Assembly: GCA_050302475.1 (NCBI GenBank)
Contig: JBNLBF010000003.1
Coordinates: forward strand, 1 to 64,000
Direction of reading: 5' to 3'
Origin: NORP23 sp050302475
GTDB lineage: Bacteria > Pseudomonadota > Alphaproteobacteria > Rhodobacterales > Rhodobacteraceae
DNA length: 64,000 nt
Of this stretch, positions 34,773 to 42,836 are shown in pieces. Every line of letters begins with the position of its first letter. Position 1 is the stretch's first letter. Both the position numbers and the translations under genes were made by a program. The notes under the pieces are model-generated. The model was not told the DNA's origin, made no database searches, and saw nothing but the letters and a program-made list of their open reading frames with translations.

Positions 34773-35699
34773 ATGGAAGATTTGGTACTACACGGCCCGA
34801 TGCTGGACAGCACGGTAGAGGCACTGGAAAAAGCGTTTACCGTCAACCGTCTGTGGGAGGCGGAGGACAAGGAAGCGTTCTATGCGGCGAATGCGAAAAC
34901 GCGGTTTGCGGTAACGGGGCATGGCTTCACGGCGGAGATGATGGACAAGCTGCCGGCGTTGGAGGTGATTTCGTCCTTCGGTGTGGGCACGGATTCGATT
35001 GATCTGAAGGCGGCTAAGGAACGCAATATCCGCGTGACCAACACGCCGGACGTGCTGAACGACGCGGTGGCGGAACTGGCCGTGGGCCTGATGCTGACGC
35101 TATGCCGCCGGATGGTGCCTGCGCATCAGTATATCAAAGACGACAAATGGCTGGACGGGGCTTATCCGCTGACCGGAGAGCTGACAGGTGCAAAGGTCGG
35201 GATCATCGGGTTGGGTCGGATCGGCAAAGAAATCGCCAATCGCTGTCAGGCGTTCAAAATGCAAGTGGTGTATCACGGACGGCGCGAACAGAAGTTCCAA
35301 CCCTATCCGTATTATGCGAATCTTGAGGAGATGGCGCGCGAGGTTGACTGGATCATCGCCGTGGTGCCGGGCGATCCGTCCACCGCTGGCATGGTGTCGG
35401 AAAGCGTGATGAAGGCGCTGGGGCCGAATGGGGCGATTGTGAATGTCGGGCGCGGGTCGCTGATTGATGAGCCCGCCATGATCCGTCTGCTGAAATCCGG
35501 CGAGCTGGGCGGCGCGGCGCTGGATGTGTTCGCCGAAGAACCGAAAATGTCCGAAGAATTGTGGAACATGGACAATGTTGTCCTGTCCCCGCATCAGGGC
35601 AGTGCGACGCATAAAACGCGTTGGGCGATGGGGGATTTGGTGGTGCGCAACCTGCTGGCCGCCAAAGCTGGCGACCCGCTGATCTCTCCGGTCGTTTAG
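34773..35699 (+). CDS. D-isomer-specific 2-hydroxyacid dehydrogenase
   Basis: The 308-residue protein has the family features: GVGTDSIDLKAA, GLGRIGKEIA (NAD fingerprint), the catalytic Arg of NVGRGSLIDE, Glu in the AEEP segment and the catalytic His in LSPHQGSATHKT. The group includes glyoxylate/hydroxypyruvate and 2-ketogluconate reductases (GhrB type). The start is ATG 34773 following GGGAGGGATAGC. Its stop overlaps the convergent SDR gene by 4 bases. Confidence 0.89.
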   Translation: MEDLVLHGPMLDSTVEALEKAFTVNRLWEAEDKEAFYAANAKTRFAVTGHGFTAEMMDKLPALEVISSFGVGTDSIDLKAAKERNIRVTNTPDVLNDAVAELAVGLMLTLCRRMVPAHQYIKDDKWLDGAYPLTGELTGAKVGIIGLGRIGKEIANRCQAFKMQVVYHGRREQKFQPYPYYANLEEMAREVDWIIAVVPGDPSTAGMVSESVMKALGPNGAIVNVGRGSLIDEPAMIRLLKSGELGGAALDVFAEEPKMSEELWNMDNVVLSPHQGSATHKTRWAMGDLVVRNLLAAKAGDPLISPVV

Positions 35700-36415
35700 G
35701 TTGTCCAGCCGCCGTCGATGATGTGCGGCTGACCGGTCGTAAAACTGCTCTCGTCCGAGGCAAGATAGACCACCAGCGCGGCGATTTCGTCGGGCTGGGC
35801 AAGGCGACCCATCGGCTGGCGGGCCTTGAAATCCGCCAGAGCTTTATCAAAATCACCCGTGGCGCGCAGGCGATCATGTAACGAGGGGCTCTCGACTGTA
35901 CCGGGGCAGATGCAATTGCAGCGAATACCCTGTTCGACATAATCCTTTGCGACCGACTTGGTCAGCCCGATAACGGCAGCTTTGGTCGTGGAATAGGCGA
36001 AACGGTTGGGGACACCCGTGATTGATCCAGCCACAGACGACATATTGATAATGTTGCCAGCACCCCGTTCCAGCATCCCGGGCAGCGCCGCGCGGATGGT
36101 GTGAAACATCGCTTTGACGTTCAGCGCATAGGCAAAGTCGAGCTCATCCTCGGTTGCGTCCATGATCGGGCCGTTATGAACAAAGCCCGCACAGTTGAAC
36201 AAAACGTCCGGCTGAAATCCGGTGATCGCGGCGTTGACGGCGTCCTTATCCGTGGCGTCCAGCACCAGCGTCTGGCATTTAAGGGTCTCCAGCGCCTCGC
36301 CATTGATGTCGGTCGCCAGAACCTCCGCGCCTTCGCGCAACATCATCTCGACAGACGCGCGACCGATCCCCTGACCGGCCGCGGTTACAAAAATCTTTTT
36401 ACCCTTTAAGCGCAT
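35696..36415 (-). CDS. SDR dehydrogenase (2-keto-3-deoxy-fuconate dehydrogenase-like)
   Basis: The 239-residue protein has TAAGQGIGRAS (cofactor), NCAGFVHNG, the catalytic Ser in NMSSVAGSITGVPNR, YSTTK, and the ICPGTVESPSLHDRL loop. These match the DHRS6/BDH2-like SDRs that in bacteria oxidise 2-keto-3-deoxy-L-fuconate to the 2,4-diketo acid. With the fucose-type dehydrogenase and lactonase at 27-29 kb it could serve a non-phosphorylated deoxy-sugar route. ATG 36415 follows GGGAGGTCGCC. Confidence 0.87.
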   Translation of the reverse strand: MRLKGKKIFVTAAGQGIGRASVEMMLREGAEVLATDINGEALETLKCQTLVLDATDKDAVNAAITGFQPDVLFNCAGFVHNGPIMDATEDELDFAYALNVKAMFHTIRAALPGMLERGAGNIINMSSVAGSITGVPNRFAYSTTKAAVIGLTKSVAKDYVEQGIRCNCICPGTVESPSLHDRLRATGDFDKALADFKARQPMGRLAQPDEIAALVVYLASDESSFTTGQPHIIDGGWTT

Positions 36416-36484
36416 GGCGACCTCCCGTTCATTACGGAGATTAGCTTAATCTGTGATGCCCTGTTGAACCAGTGCTTTCCGCTC

Positions 36485-37360
36485 TTAAGCTGCTTGTTTT
36501 CGGAAGCTGACGACGATGCCACAAAACAGGATCAGCATCATGCCTGAAAGTTGCAATACTGACGGTAAATCCGCAAAGAACATGAAGGCGAACAGAATGC
36601 TGAAGACGATCTCGACATAGCCCAAAGGTGCAAGGCGTGAGATACTGCCGTAAAAGATTGCCCCGATCACGGCCGTCTGGCTTGCAGTTCCCAGGATGGC
36701 AAAGATCAAGAGGTTGGCGATAGCTTCCTTCGGGACTGAGCCAAGGGTGGGGATCGCAAAAGGAAGCAGCACGGCCGCTGACAAAATCGTTCCCCAGAAG
36801 GAAGTGCCGATCGGCCCGATGGAGAGCACGATTTTCTTTTCCGCGAATATCCTGAGACTGATCAAGCAGGCAGCTAGAAAGGCAAATGCGACCCCGATCG
36901 TAATGGTGCCGCTAAACGGGTAAACGCACAACAACATCCCCAAAAAACCCACAAAGATGTAGGCGAGTTGTCGCATGCTAAGCGCGCGGCGCTCGTCCCA
37001 GCTGTCGATAAGATACACTAGAAACGGATAGAGGTAGAGGATCGATGTGGAAATCGAAATGCTGACCAGCGACAAGGAGTAGGTAAAGGCAAACACAGTG
37101 GCGGCGGAAAACACGGCCCGCAGGAAATGTGGACCAAAGCGGGCAGGAGGTTTCATCAACTGACGGTTGATCAGCAGGAGGATCGGGACCCACAAAAAAA
37201 TGGGAATGAAAAACCTATAAAACATGACGGCAGTGATTGGCATCTGGCCGGTTAAGCGCTTGGCATACACGGATGCCAAAGCAGCAAATCCCACGGATGT
37301 CACCATCAGAAACGCGGGTGTTGCGGATTGCAAACCCAAGATTTTTCGTTGACGAGTCAA
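36485..37360 (-). CDS. DMT-family (EamA) transporter
   Basis: The protein has ten predicted membrane helices in two EamA repeats of about 140 residues, as in drug/metabolite transporters of the inner membrane. The open frame runs upstream to 37684 but that part is the antisense of the VKLGN repeat gene, which has no stop codons in this frame. I place the start at TTG 37360 (MTRQRKILG...), preceded by AAAGG; ATG 37306 would truncate the first helix. It is divergent from the repeat gene, so export of that product is conceivable. Confidence 0.75.
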   Translation of the reverse strand: MTRQRKILGLQSATPAFLMVTSVGFAALASVYAKRLTGQMPITAVMFYRFFIPIFLWVPILLLINRQLMKPPARFGPHFLRAVFSAATVFAFTYSLSLVSISISTSILYLYPFLVYLIDSWDERRALSMRQLAYIFVGFLGMLLCVYPFSGTITIGVAFAFLAACLISLRIFAEKKIVLSIGPIGTSFWGTILSAAVLLPFAIPTLGSVPKEAIANLLIFAILGTASQTAVIGAIFYGSISRLAPLGYVEIVFSILFAFMFFADLPSVLQLSGMMLILFCGIVVSFRKQAA

Positions 37361-37433
37361 TGTCTTATAACTAACCTTTAAGTTGTATCGAGTGTATTTG
37401 TTCTCCAATAAATTTGAAACAGGGAAAATGAAA

Positions 37434-37718
37434 ATGACAAAAGAAATCTTTGAATCTGTCCGTGATGCCGCAACTGTGAAACTCGGCAACTCATCTGGGC
37501 CTGTTGCCGTTAAGGATACGCACAAAGTCAAGCTTGGCAACGCTGTCGCGCCAGTTGAATCCAAAGATATTGGTCGGGTGAAACTTGGGAATGGAAGTGG
37601 TCCCGTTAACGTTAAAGACACGGCCAAAGTTAAGTTAGGGAATGCCACCGCACCAGCAAACGTGAAGGATCCGCGCAAAGTCAAACTGGGGAACAGTGTT
37701 GCACCAGTGGTTGACTAA
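37434..37718 (+). CDS. Five-repeat VKLGN protein (candidate peptide precursor)
   Basis: The 94-residue product begins MTKEIFES and then consists of five 17-residue repeats with the pattern V-K-D-x3-VKLGN-x3-PV-x, ending in a single Asp. It has no Cys, Trp or Tyr, is Lys-rich, and has no signal peptide. VKLGN is encoded by five different codon sets, so the peptide sequence is under selection, not the DNA. ATG 37428 (two codons earlier) is an alternative start. It is followed by a strong hairpin, then the DUF6065-like gene. I do not know a family for it; a multi-core modified-peptide precursor or a small beta-solenoid are the two readings. Confidence 0.75.
   Translation: MTKEIFESVRDAATVKLGNSSGPVAVKDTHKVKLGNAVAPVESKDIGRVKLGNGSGPVNVKDTAKVKLGNATAPANVKDPRKVKLGNSVAPVVD
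37458..37712 (+). repeat. Five tandem 51-bp coding repeats
   Basis: Five in-frame 51-bp units encode V(K/R)D-xxx-VKLGN-xxx-PVx. The invariant VKLGN core is written GTGAAACTCGGCAAC, GTCAAGCTTGGCAAC, GTGAAACTTGGGAAT, GTTAAGTTAGGGAAT and GTCAAACTGGGGAAC. The units are thus old duplications kept at protein level. Confidence 0.9.
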
Positions 37719-37737
37719 TTTCATCTGAAACATCTGG

Positions 37738-37773
37738 CTTGCCGCGGGACGCTGATCCCGCGGCAAGTTTCTT
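37738..37773 (+). terminator. Strong hairpin between repeat gene and DUF6065-like gene
   Basis: CTTGCCGCGGGA / TCCCGCGGCAAG form a perfect 12-bp stem with a 6-base loop followed by TTTCTT, 20 bases after the repeat-gene stop and 15 bases before the next ATG. It should terminate most transcripts and let a minority read through, or stabilise the upstream message. Confidence 0.82.
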
Positions 37774-37787
37774 ATTGCGGGGGACAG

Positions 37788-38522
37788 ATGATTACATTTT
37801 ATAAATTGATCGAGGACGGCTACGCCCCGATGCGCGCGGATAAGTCCGCCTATGGTACCTTGCCAACCAACGGGTTTCGCTATTGCGAGCCGGTCAGAAT
37901 GGCATCTTCTTTCGGTTGGTACGTTTTCCTTCCGCTTGAGCTCTGGCTCGAATTTGACGGCAGTGAAATTCAGTGGAGCCTCGATAAAGGCGAAAATTGG
38001 TACATGCTCGCGGATTCGATCCAGTATCCGTATTTCTCCGCCGCGTTTGATGACGCCAGCCCTGATCGTTGCAAAGGCTATTCACCACCATTCCTCACCC
38101 GGACAAATGATCCGGATATCGTGCAGATATGGACAGGGCATGTCGCAGAGACTGCACCTGACATCGCTAGCTATGTTCGGTCATCTGTCAATTACCGCTA
38201 TTCACGCGACTTCGAAGTGCTGGAAGGTGTTATTGAAACGGAAAACTGGTTCGGTCCGTTATTTGCGAACGTCCGTTTATTGAAGACTGGCTCGCCAATA
38301 ATTTTCAGAAACGACAAGCCGTTTATTCAGGTGCAGCCATTTTCTTTGGCTATCTATCAGGATCTGGAAAAGGATCAGGAACCGAAAAGTTCGGTCGGGC
38401 TTGACGCTGTCCCTTCAGAAAAATGGGAAAAATATGCCAACACAGTTGTTCGGCGTATGGAAACTCGTGAACGGCTGGGTGATTATGCGGTCGAGGTACG
38501 CAAAGCCCGCAAAAAGAAATAG
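37788..38522 (+). CDS. DUF6065-like protein of unknown function
   Basis: The 244-residue protein has the composition and motifs I associate with the family DUF6065: FYKLIEDGYAPMRADKSA, GFRYCEPV, SSFGWYVFLPLELWLE, SPPFLT, VQIWTG, ETENWFGPLFANVRL and IQVQPF. It is rich in Trp, Tyr and Phe, has no signal peptide or membrane helix, and ends in a basic tail. No catalytic motif is recognisable to me. The start follows GGGGGACAG. Its position directly after the repeat gene suggests it binds or modifies that product. The family assignment is from memory and unchecked. Confidence 0.72.
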   Translation: MITFYKLIEDGYAPMRADKSAYGTLPTNGFRYCEPVRMASSFGWYVFLPLELWLEFDGSEIQWSLDKGENWYMLADSIQYPYFSAAFDDASPDRCKGYSPPFLTRTNDPDIVQIWTGHVAETAPDIASYVRSSVNYRYSRDFEVLEGVIETENWFGPLFANVRLLKTGSPIIFRNDKPFIQVQPFSLAIYQDLEKDQEPKSSVGLDAVPSEKWEKYANTVVRRMETRERLGDYAVEVRKARKKK

Positions 38523-38526
38523 GATT

Positions 38527-38558
38527 GTGGTCGGCCCCATCGCAGGAGGGCCGACCAC
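38527..38558. terminator. Perfect 11-bp hairpin between convergent genes
   Basis: GTGGTCGGCCC / GGGCCGACCAC with a 10-base loop lies between the stop of the DUF6065-like gene and the stop of the flavin reductase gene. No T-tract is present on either strand, but it separates two convergent units. Confidence 0.65.
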
Positions 38559-38563
38559 TTACG

Positions 38564-39163
38564 TTACGCGGCTTCGGATTGAGCTCTTTCAGCGCGCGCC
38601 GATTTGGTCGCCTCGCCCCACCAGACAATGTCGTCCAGCATTCCGGTTGCACTGCCGAGGATCCCATCTTCGATCTCTGACATCGGACCATTTTCGCCAA
38701 GCGGGCTTACTTTCATAAACGCAGCGCCACCGATGGCGACGGTGGAACGGACAGGGACCATTTGCAGCTCAACCGCGATGGTGCGCAGGTGCTCCGCAGC
38801 TCGGGTGCCGCCGACGGAACCATAGGACAAAATGCCCATCGGTTTGCGGTTCCATTCGACATAAGCCTGATCCAGCGCGTTTTTCAAAGCCCCGGTGATA
38901 GAGCGGTTATATTCTGCGGTCACGAAGATATATCCGTCGAATTCAGCCAGCTTTTCCTGCCACTTTACGGCATTTTCGCTCTGCGTCGGGGCCCAGGCGT
39001 TCGAGGCAACTTCGTTAAAGAAAGGCAGGTCAAAATCCTGCAGGTCCAGCAGTTCCACATTCATATCATCGCGGCTTTTCGCAATGTCCAAAATCCAGTT
39101 CGCGGGCTTCAAGGCGAAGCGCGAGTCGCGCGTCGAGCCAACGATAACAGCAATATTCAGCAT
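38564..39163 (-). CDS. NADPH-dependent FMN reductase
   Basis: The 199-residue flavodoxin-like protein has the FMN phosphate loop GSTRDSRFA, EYNRSITGALKNALD and the YGSVGGTRAAEHLR loop. Members (azoreductase/ArsH/chromate reductase type) reduce quinones, azo dyes or free FMN with NADPH. It is divergent from an HxlR regulator across 84 bp, the usual arrangement for a thiol- or quinone-responsive pair. Confidence 0.88.
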   Translation of the reverse strand: MLNIAVIVGSTRDSRFALKPANWILDIAKSRDDMNVELLDLQDFDLPFFNEVASNAWAPTQSENAVKWQEKLAEFDGYIFVTAEYNRSITGALKNALDQAYVEWNRKPMGILSYGSVGGTRAAEHLRTIAVELQMVPVRSTVAIGGAAFMKVSPLGENGPMSEIEDGILGSATGMLDDIVWWGEATKSARAERAQSEAA

Positions 39164-39247
39164 TTCAGTCTCCTATTGGGAGTAGGTTTCTATTGGTAAC
39201 TATAGGGACATGTGATACTTAAAGCTGATTCGCAAGGAGGCACTTTT

Positions 39248-39610
39248 ATGAAACCTGCTTTACGTCATGAAACCAACGACTGCCGTCTGATCTCGGATAT
39301 GCTGGCCCGCGTCGGGGACAAATGGTCAATGCTGATCGTGTCTTATCTGGGCGAAGGCCCGCGGCGGTTCAGTGAACTGAAGCGGATTGTCGGCGGTATT
39401 TCACAGAAAATGTTGACCTCGACACTCCGCAATCTGGAACGCGACGGAATGGTGTCGCGGACGGTGGAGCCGACGCGCCCGCCGAGTGTGACCTATGAAC
39501 TGACGGATCTGGGTCGCGACATGCTTGTGCCTGTGTCGGCGCTGGAGATTTGGACGCGCGACAATATTGATCGGATCGAAGCCGCGCGTGCCAAGTTTGA
39601 TGCGCTTTAG
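39248..39610 (+). CDS. HxlR-family transcription regulator
   Basis: The 120-residue winged-helix protein has the HxlR pattern: an N-terminal NDCRLISDMLARVGDKWSMLIV segment, FSELKRIVGGISQKMLTSTLRNLERDGM as the recognition region, and VTYELTDLG at the wing. The Cys at residue 11 is in the position of the redox-sensing cysteine of QorR/HypR-type members. The ATG at 39248 follows AAGGAGG. It probably represses the divergent flavin reductase gene. Confidence 0.89.
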   Translation: MKPALRHETNDCRLISDMLARVGDKWSMLIVSYLGEGPRRFSELKRIVGGISQKMLTSTLRNLERDGMVSRTVEPTRPPSVTYELTDLGRDMLVPVSALEIWTRDNIDRIEAARAKFDAL

Positions 39611-40494
39611 CTTTTGCTGAACAGCTTGGCGAAATAGTCCACCATTTCCGGGACCATCTTGTCCCCAAACCCCTGCGCCTTAGCCATACCGAGCGAGGTT
39701 TTCGCCGCCCCAGACATCAGGCTGGGCACGTCGAAATCGTCGGCCATTTTAGCATAATATCCGACGTCCTTGCGGGCATTCGATACGGAAAACGCCAGCT
39801 GGATTTCATTGTCGACCGCGTGGGCTTTGATAAATTCCATCATGCCGGATTTCAGTGGGCCGGCAGACATGACCTCGAACAAGGTTTCGCGTTTCAGGCC
39901 AGCCAGATCGGCCATCGCAAAAGCTTCGGACATCGCCATCGCGGTGGTCATGGCATAGAAATTGTTGATCAGTTTCAGCGTGTGACCAGCGGCAAGCGGG
40001 CCGACATGGAAGACATTCTCGCCCAGATCATCAAGCACCGGTTTGGCGCGGGCGAAATCGGCCTCGTCCCCGGCGGCCATGATATTCAGCAGCCCGTCCC
40101 GCCCGTGGCTCGGCGTGCGGCCAAGCGGTGCGTCCATGTAGCGCACATCCTTGGCCGCTGCGTCCGCGCCGATCTTCAACGTGGAGCCCGGCAACGATGT
40201 CCCGGTGTCGATGATCAGCGTGCCGGGTTTGGCGCCGGCGAGAACGCCATCCTCGCCATAGACGCGGCTTTCGACATGATCCGATGTCCCCATACACAAG
40301 AAGATAATTTCGGACGCGGCAGCGAGGTCTTTGGCCGTTGCCGCCTCGGTCGCACCTCGGGCAATAGCCTTATCAAGTTCTGTGCGATCACGATTGCCAA
40401 GGACAGTCATTTCATAGTCAAGATCCAACAGGCGCTGCACCATGGCCCCGCCCATCAGGCCCAGTCCGATAAATCCGATTTTGGGTTTGCTCAT
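39607..40494 (-). CDS. 3-Hydroxyisobutyrate dehydrogenase-family oxidoreductase
   Basis: This 295-residue beta-hydroxyacid dehydrogenase has the NAD fingerprint GFIGLGLMGGAM, DAPLGRTPSHGRDGLL and the catalytic Lys of GHTLKLINNFYAM. The family includes tartronate semialdehyde reductase and other reductases of 2-hydroxy-3-oxo acids, which fits the last step of aldarate breakdown. It is the last gene of the long operon downstream of the TRAP transporter, 12 bases after the AroE-like gene, and converges with the HxlR gene. Confidence 0.88.
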   Translation of the reverse strand: MSKPKIGFIGLGLMGGAMVQRLLDLDYEMTVLGNRDRTELDKAIARGATEAATAKDLAAASEIIFLCMGTSDHVESRVYGEDGVLAGAKPGTLIIDTGTSLPGSTLKIGADAAAKDVRYMDAPLGRTPSHGRDGLLNIMAAGDEADFARAKPVLDDLGENVFHVGPLAAGHTLKLINNFYAMTTAMAMSEAFAMADLAGLKRETLFEVMSAGPLKSGMMEFIKAHAVDNEIQLAFSVSNARKDVGYYAKMADDFDVPSLMSGAAKTSLGMAKAQGFGDKMVPEMVDYFAKLFSKS

Positions 40495-40505
40495 GGTGTT
40501 TCCTC

Positions 40506-41321
40506 CTAAAGGTCGTTTGCAAAATGATTGAGGTGTGAGGCGTCAGGCGCGGGCAGGCCGGTATAGGCGGCAAAGCTGTTCACGGCCATATGTTTGAACA
40601 GATCAAAACCGGACAGGCGTTGTAGGCCAGCGGCTTTGGCGTCCTGCATGAACTGCGTTTCGATGGGGGTATAGACGGCGTCGAACACCCATGTTTGCGG
40701 GCCGATCAGGTCGGTGGGGAAAGCGGAGCCGGGATATTCGCGCATGCCGAGCGGAGTGGCGTTAACGAGGCCGTTGGCTGATGAAATGTCGTTCAGCGAT
40801 CCGGCGCGGATCAAGTCTCCATCGGGATCAAGCTGCGCCAGTAATGCCTCCGCTGCGCCGGGTTTGGTATCCCACAGGTCGATCTGGCTGGCCCCAAGCT
40901 CGTGCAAGGCCGCGATGATTGCGCGGGCGACACCACCGGCCCCTGCGACGGCAACGCGGCCGGGCTTGGTATCGCCGAAAACACTGCGCCAGGCGGCAAT
41001 CATGCCCAGATAGTCGGTGTTGTAGGCGGTGATCCCGTCACCGAAGGTCAGCAGGTTCGAGGCCCCCAGATTAGCCGGATATCCGTTGCGATTTTCGGCA
41101 CGCTTGTCGGCGTGGGTTTTGTAGGGGTGGGTAACGGTAACGCCAGTGAAACCGTCGGCGATCAGCTGGTCGATGTGTTGGTCAAAGTTGAAAATTGGCA
41201 TGTGCGCCGTGTCGAACAGCGTGAAATCCCAATCGATTCCAGCCTGCTCACATAATCCGCCAACCGCCGCCGAAAACCGCGAGCGGGAGATGTTTTCACC
41301 GATCAGGCCGGCCTTGATCAC
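40506..41321 (-). CDS. Shikimate-dehydrogenase-like protein (AroE paralogue)
   Basis: The 271-residue protein has the AroE fold: substrate-binding TVTHPYKTHADK with the catalytic Lys, the NTDYLGM motif and the GAGGVARAI cofactor loop. The N-terminal substrate motif is ISRSRF instead of the usual SxSP..HN, so it may use a related cyclic or polyhydroxy acid, not shikimate. I prefer GTG 41321, whose GTGA overlaps the upstream stop; ATG 41342 is the alternative. Operon position with UxaA argues for a catabolic role. Confidence 0.82.
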   Translation of the reverse strand: MIKAGLIGENISRSRFSAAVGGLCEQAGIDWDFTLFDTAHMPIFNFDQHIDQLIADGFTGVTVTHPYKTHADKRAENRNGYPANLGASNLLTFGDGITAYNTDYLGMIAAWRSVFGDTKPGRVAVAGAGGVARAIIAALHELGASQIDLWDTKPGAAEALLAQLDPDGDLIRAGSLNDISSANGLVNATPLGMREYPGSAFPTDLIGPQTWVFDAVYTPIETQFMQDAKAAGLQRLSGFDLFKHMAVNSFAAYTGLPAPDASHLNHFANDL

Positions 41322-42823
41322 ATCACTGCCCCGATCTGCCATGGGACGAATTCATTGTCGCCAAGGCCCTGTGCCTCGGATTTGGATTGCTCGCCGGAAG
41401 CAACGCGCAGCAGGAATTCGTAGATCTCACGCCCGACCTCCTCGATGCTGCGCCCGTCGGAAATGACGGTGCCTGCGTTGATGTCCATATCCTCGGTCAG
41501 GCGGTTGTACATCTCGGTGTTGGTGGCGATTTTGATTGATGGCGAGGGTTTTGCGCCAAACGCTGATCCGCGACCGGTGGTGAAGGCGATCAGGTTGCAG
41601 CCGGACGCGATTTGTCCGGTGACCGATGCTGGATCATATCCGGGGCTATCCATGAAGGTGAACCCTTTGGCGGTGACCGGTTCGGCGTATTTGTAAACGC
41701 CAGTCAATGGCGTGGTGCCGCCTTTGGCTGCCGCGCCCAGTGATTTTTCAAGGATCGTTGTCAGACCGCCCTTTTTGTTACCAGGTGAGGGGTTGTTGTC
41801 CATGGAGCCGTAATTGCGTTCGGTGTAATCCTCCCACCATGTGATCAGATCGATTAGTTTTTGGCCGACCTTTGCATCAACAGCGCGGCGGGTTAGCAGA
41901 TGTTCGGCGCCATAAATTTCCGGCGTTTCGGCGAGCACGCCCGTGCCGCCTTGTGCGACCAGCAGATCGCAGGCGTATCCCAGCGCCGGGTTCGCCGTGA
42001 TCCCGGACCAAGCATCAGAGCCGCCGCATTGCAGACCCACCATCAATTCCGAGGCGGGGCATTCGGTGCGGTTGGCTTCGTTCACCAACGGCAACATGCT
42101 CTCGACCTTTTTGATACCGAGTTCGATGGTTTTGCGCACGCCGCCCACATCCTGAATATTCATTGTCTGAAACAGCGGACCGTTTTCGATGCCGTAAGCC
42201 TCCAGCAGCCAATCGAGCTGCATGACTTCGCACCCAAGACCTGCCATGACGACTCCGCCGACATTCGGGTTGCGGGCATAGCCCCACAGCGTGCGCTGGA
42301 TCGCTTCGAACCCCGGACCGTTGCTGCCCATGCCGCAGCCCGTGCCGTGGGCAAAGGCGACGACGCCATCGACGTTCGGATAGGCCGCCAGTAAATCAGG
42401 CGTGAAATGTGCGGCGATCATTTTGGCCGCTGTGGCGGAACAATTCACCGAGGTCAGGACGGCGATATAATTGCGGGTTCCGACTTTGCCGTTTGAGCGC
42501 CGATAGCCCATGAAACTGTCCAGCTTTGTCGCTGGTGTCACGGGTCGCAGGTCGGTGGCGAATTCGTAGGACTGATCGACATTGCGAAAGTCGATATTGT
42601 GCGTGTGAACGTGATCGCCTGCCGAGATATCCTCATGCGCGTATCCGATGATCTGCGCGTATTTGTAGACGGGCTCGCCTTTGGTAATCGCGGTGCTGGC
42701 CATTTTATGGCCGCGTGGGATGATCTGGTTGGGGGATATGCCGTCGGCAACTTCGCCAACTTCGAGCGGTTTGATGGCTGTGATAACGTTATCACGGGCA
42801 TCCAGACGAACAGTGGTTTTCAT
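41318..42823 (-). CDS. UxaA-family altronate/galactarate-type dehydratase
   Basis: The 501-residue protein is a full-length UxaA/GarD family dehydratase with an N-terminal SAF domain (about residues 1-95, with HKMASTAITKGEPVYKY and DHVHTHN) and a large C-terminal iron-binding catalytic region (FAHGTGCGMGSNG, VVMAGLGCEVMQ, LQCGGSDAWSG). It dehydrates altronate, galactarate or a similar acid to a 2-keto-3-deoxy acid. A perfect palindrome lies inside its first codons at 42780-42795. Confidence 0.9.
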   Translation of the reverse strand: MKTTVRLDARDNVITAIKPLEVGEVADGISPNQIIPRGHKMASTAITKGEPVYKYAQIIGYAHEDISAGDHVHTHNIDFRNVDQSYEFATDLRPVTPATKLDSFMGYRRSNGKVGTRNYIAVLTSVNCSATAAKMIAAHFTPDLLAAYPNVDGVVAFAHGTGCGMGSNGPGFEAIQRTLWGYARNPNVGGVVMAGLGCEVMQLDWLLEAYGIENGPLFQTMNIQDVGGVRKTIELGIKKVESMLPLVNEANRTECPASELMVGLQCGGSDAWSGITANPALGYACDLLVAQGGTGVLAETPEIYGAEHLLTRRAVDAKVGQKLIDLITWWEDYTERNYGSMDNNPSPGNKKGGLTTILEKSLGAAAKGGTTPLTGVYKYAEPVTAKGFTFMDSPGYDPASVTGQIASGCNLIAFTTGRGSAFGAKPSPSIKIATNTEMYNRLTEDMDINAGTVISDGRSIEEVGREIYEFLLRVASGEQSKSEAQGLGDNEFVPWQIGAVM

Positions 42824-42836
42824 TTAGAAACAGTCC

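Noticed and set aside
37349..37371. TTGACG and TATAAC as a promoter for the repeat gene
   Set aside because: The spacing is only 11 bp, too short for a sigma-70 promoter.
37361..37684. N-terminal extension of the EamA transporter through the VKLGN repeat region
   Set aside because: The extra residues are antisense translation of the repeats (ten-helix EamA proteins have no such domain), so the transporter start was moved to about 37360.
37458..37712. CRISPR-like array
   Set aside because: The 51-bp units are in-frame coding repeats with no constant spacer/repeat alternation, and no cas genes are nearby.
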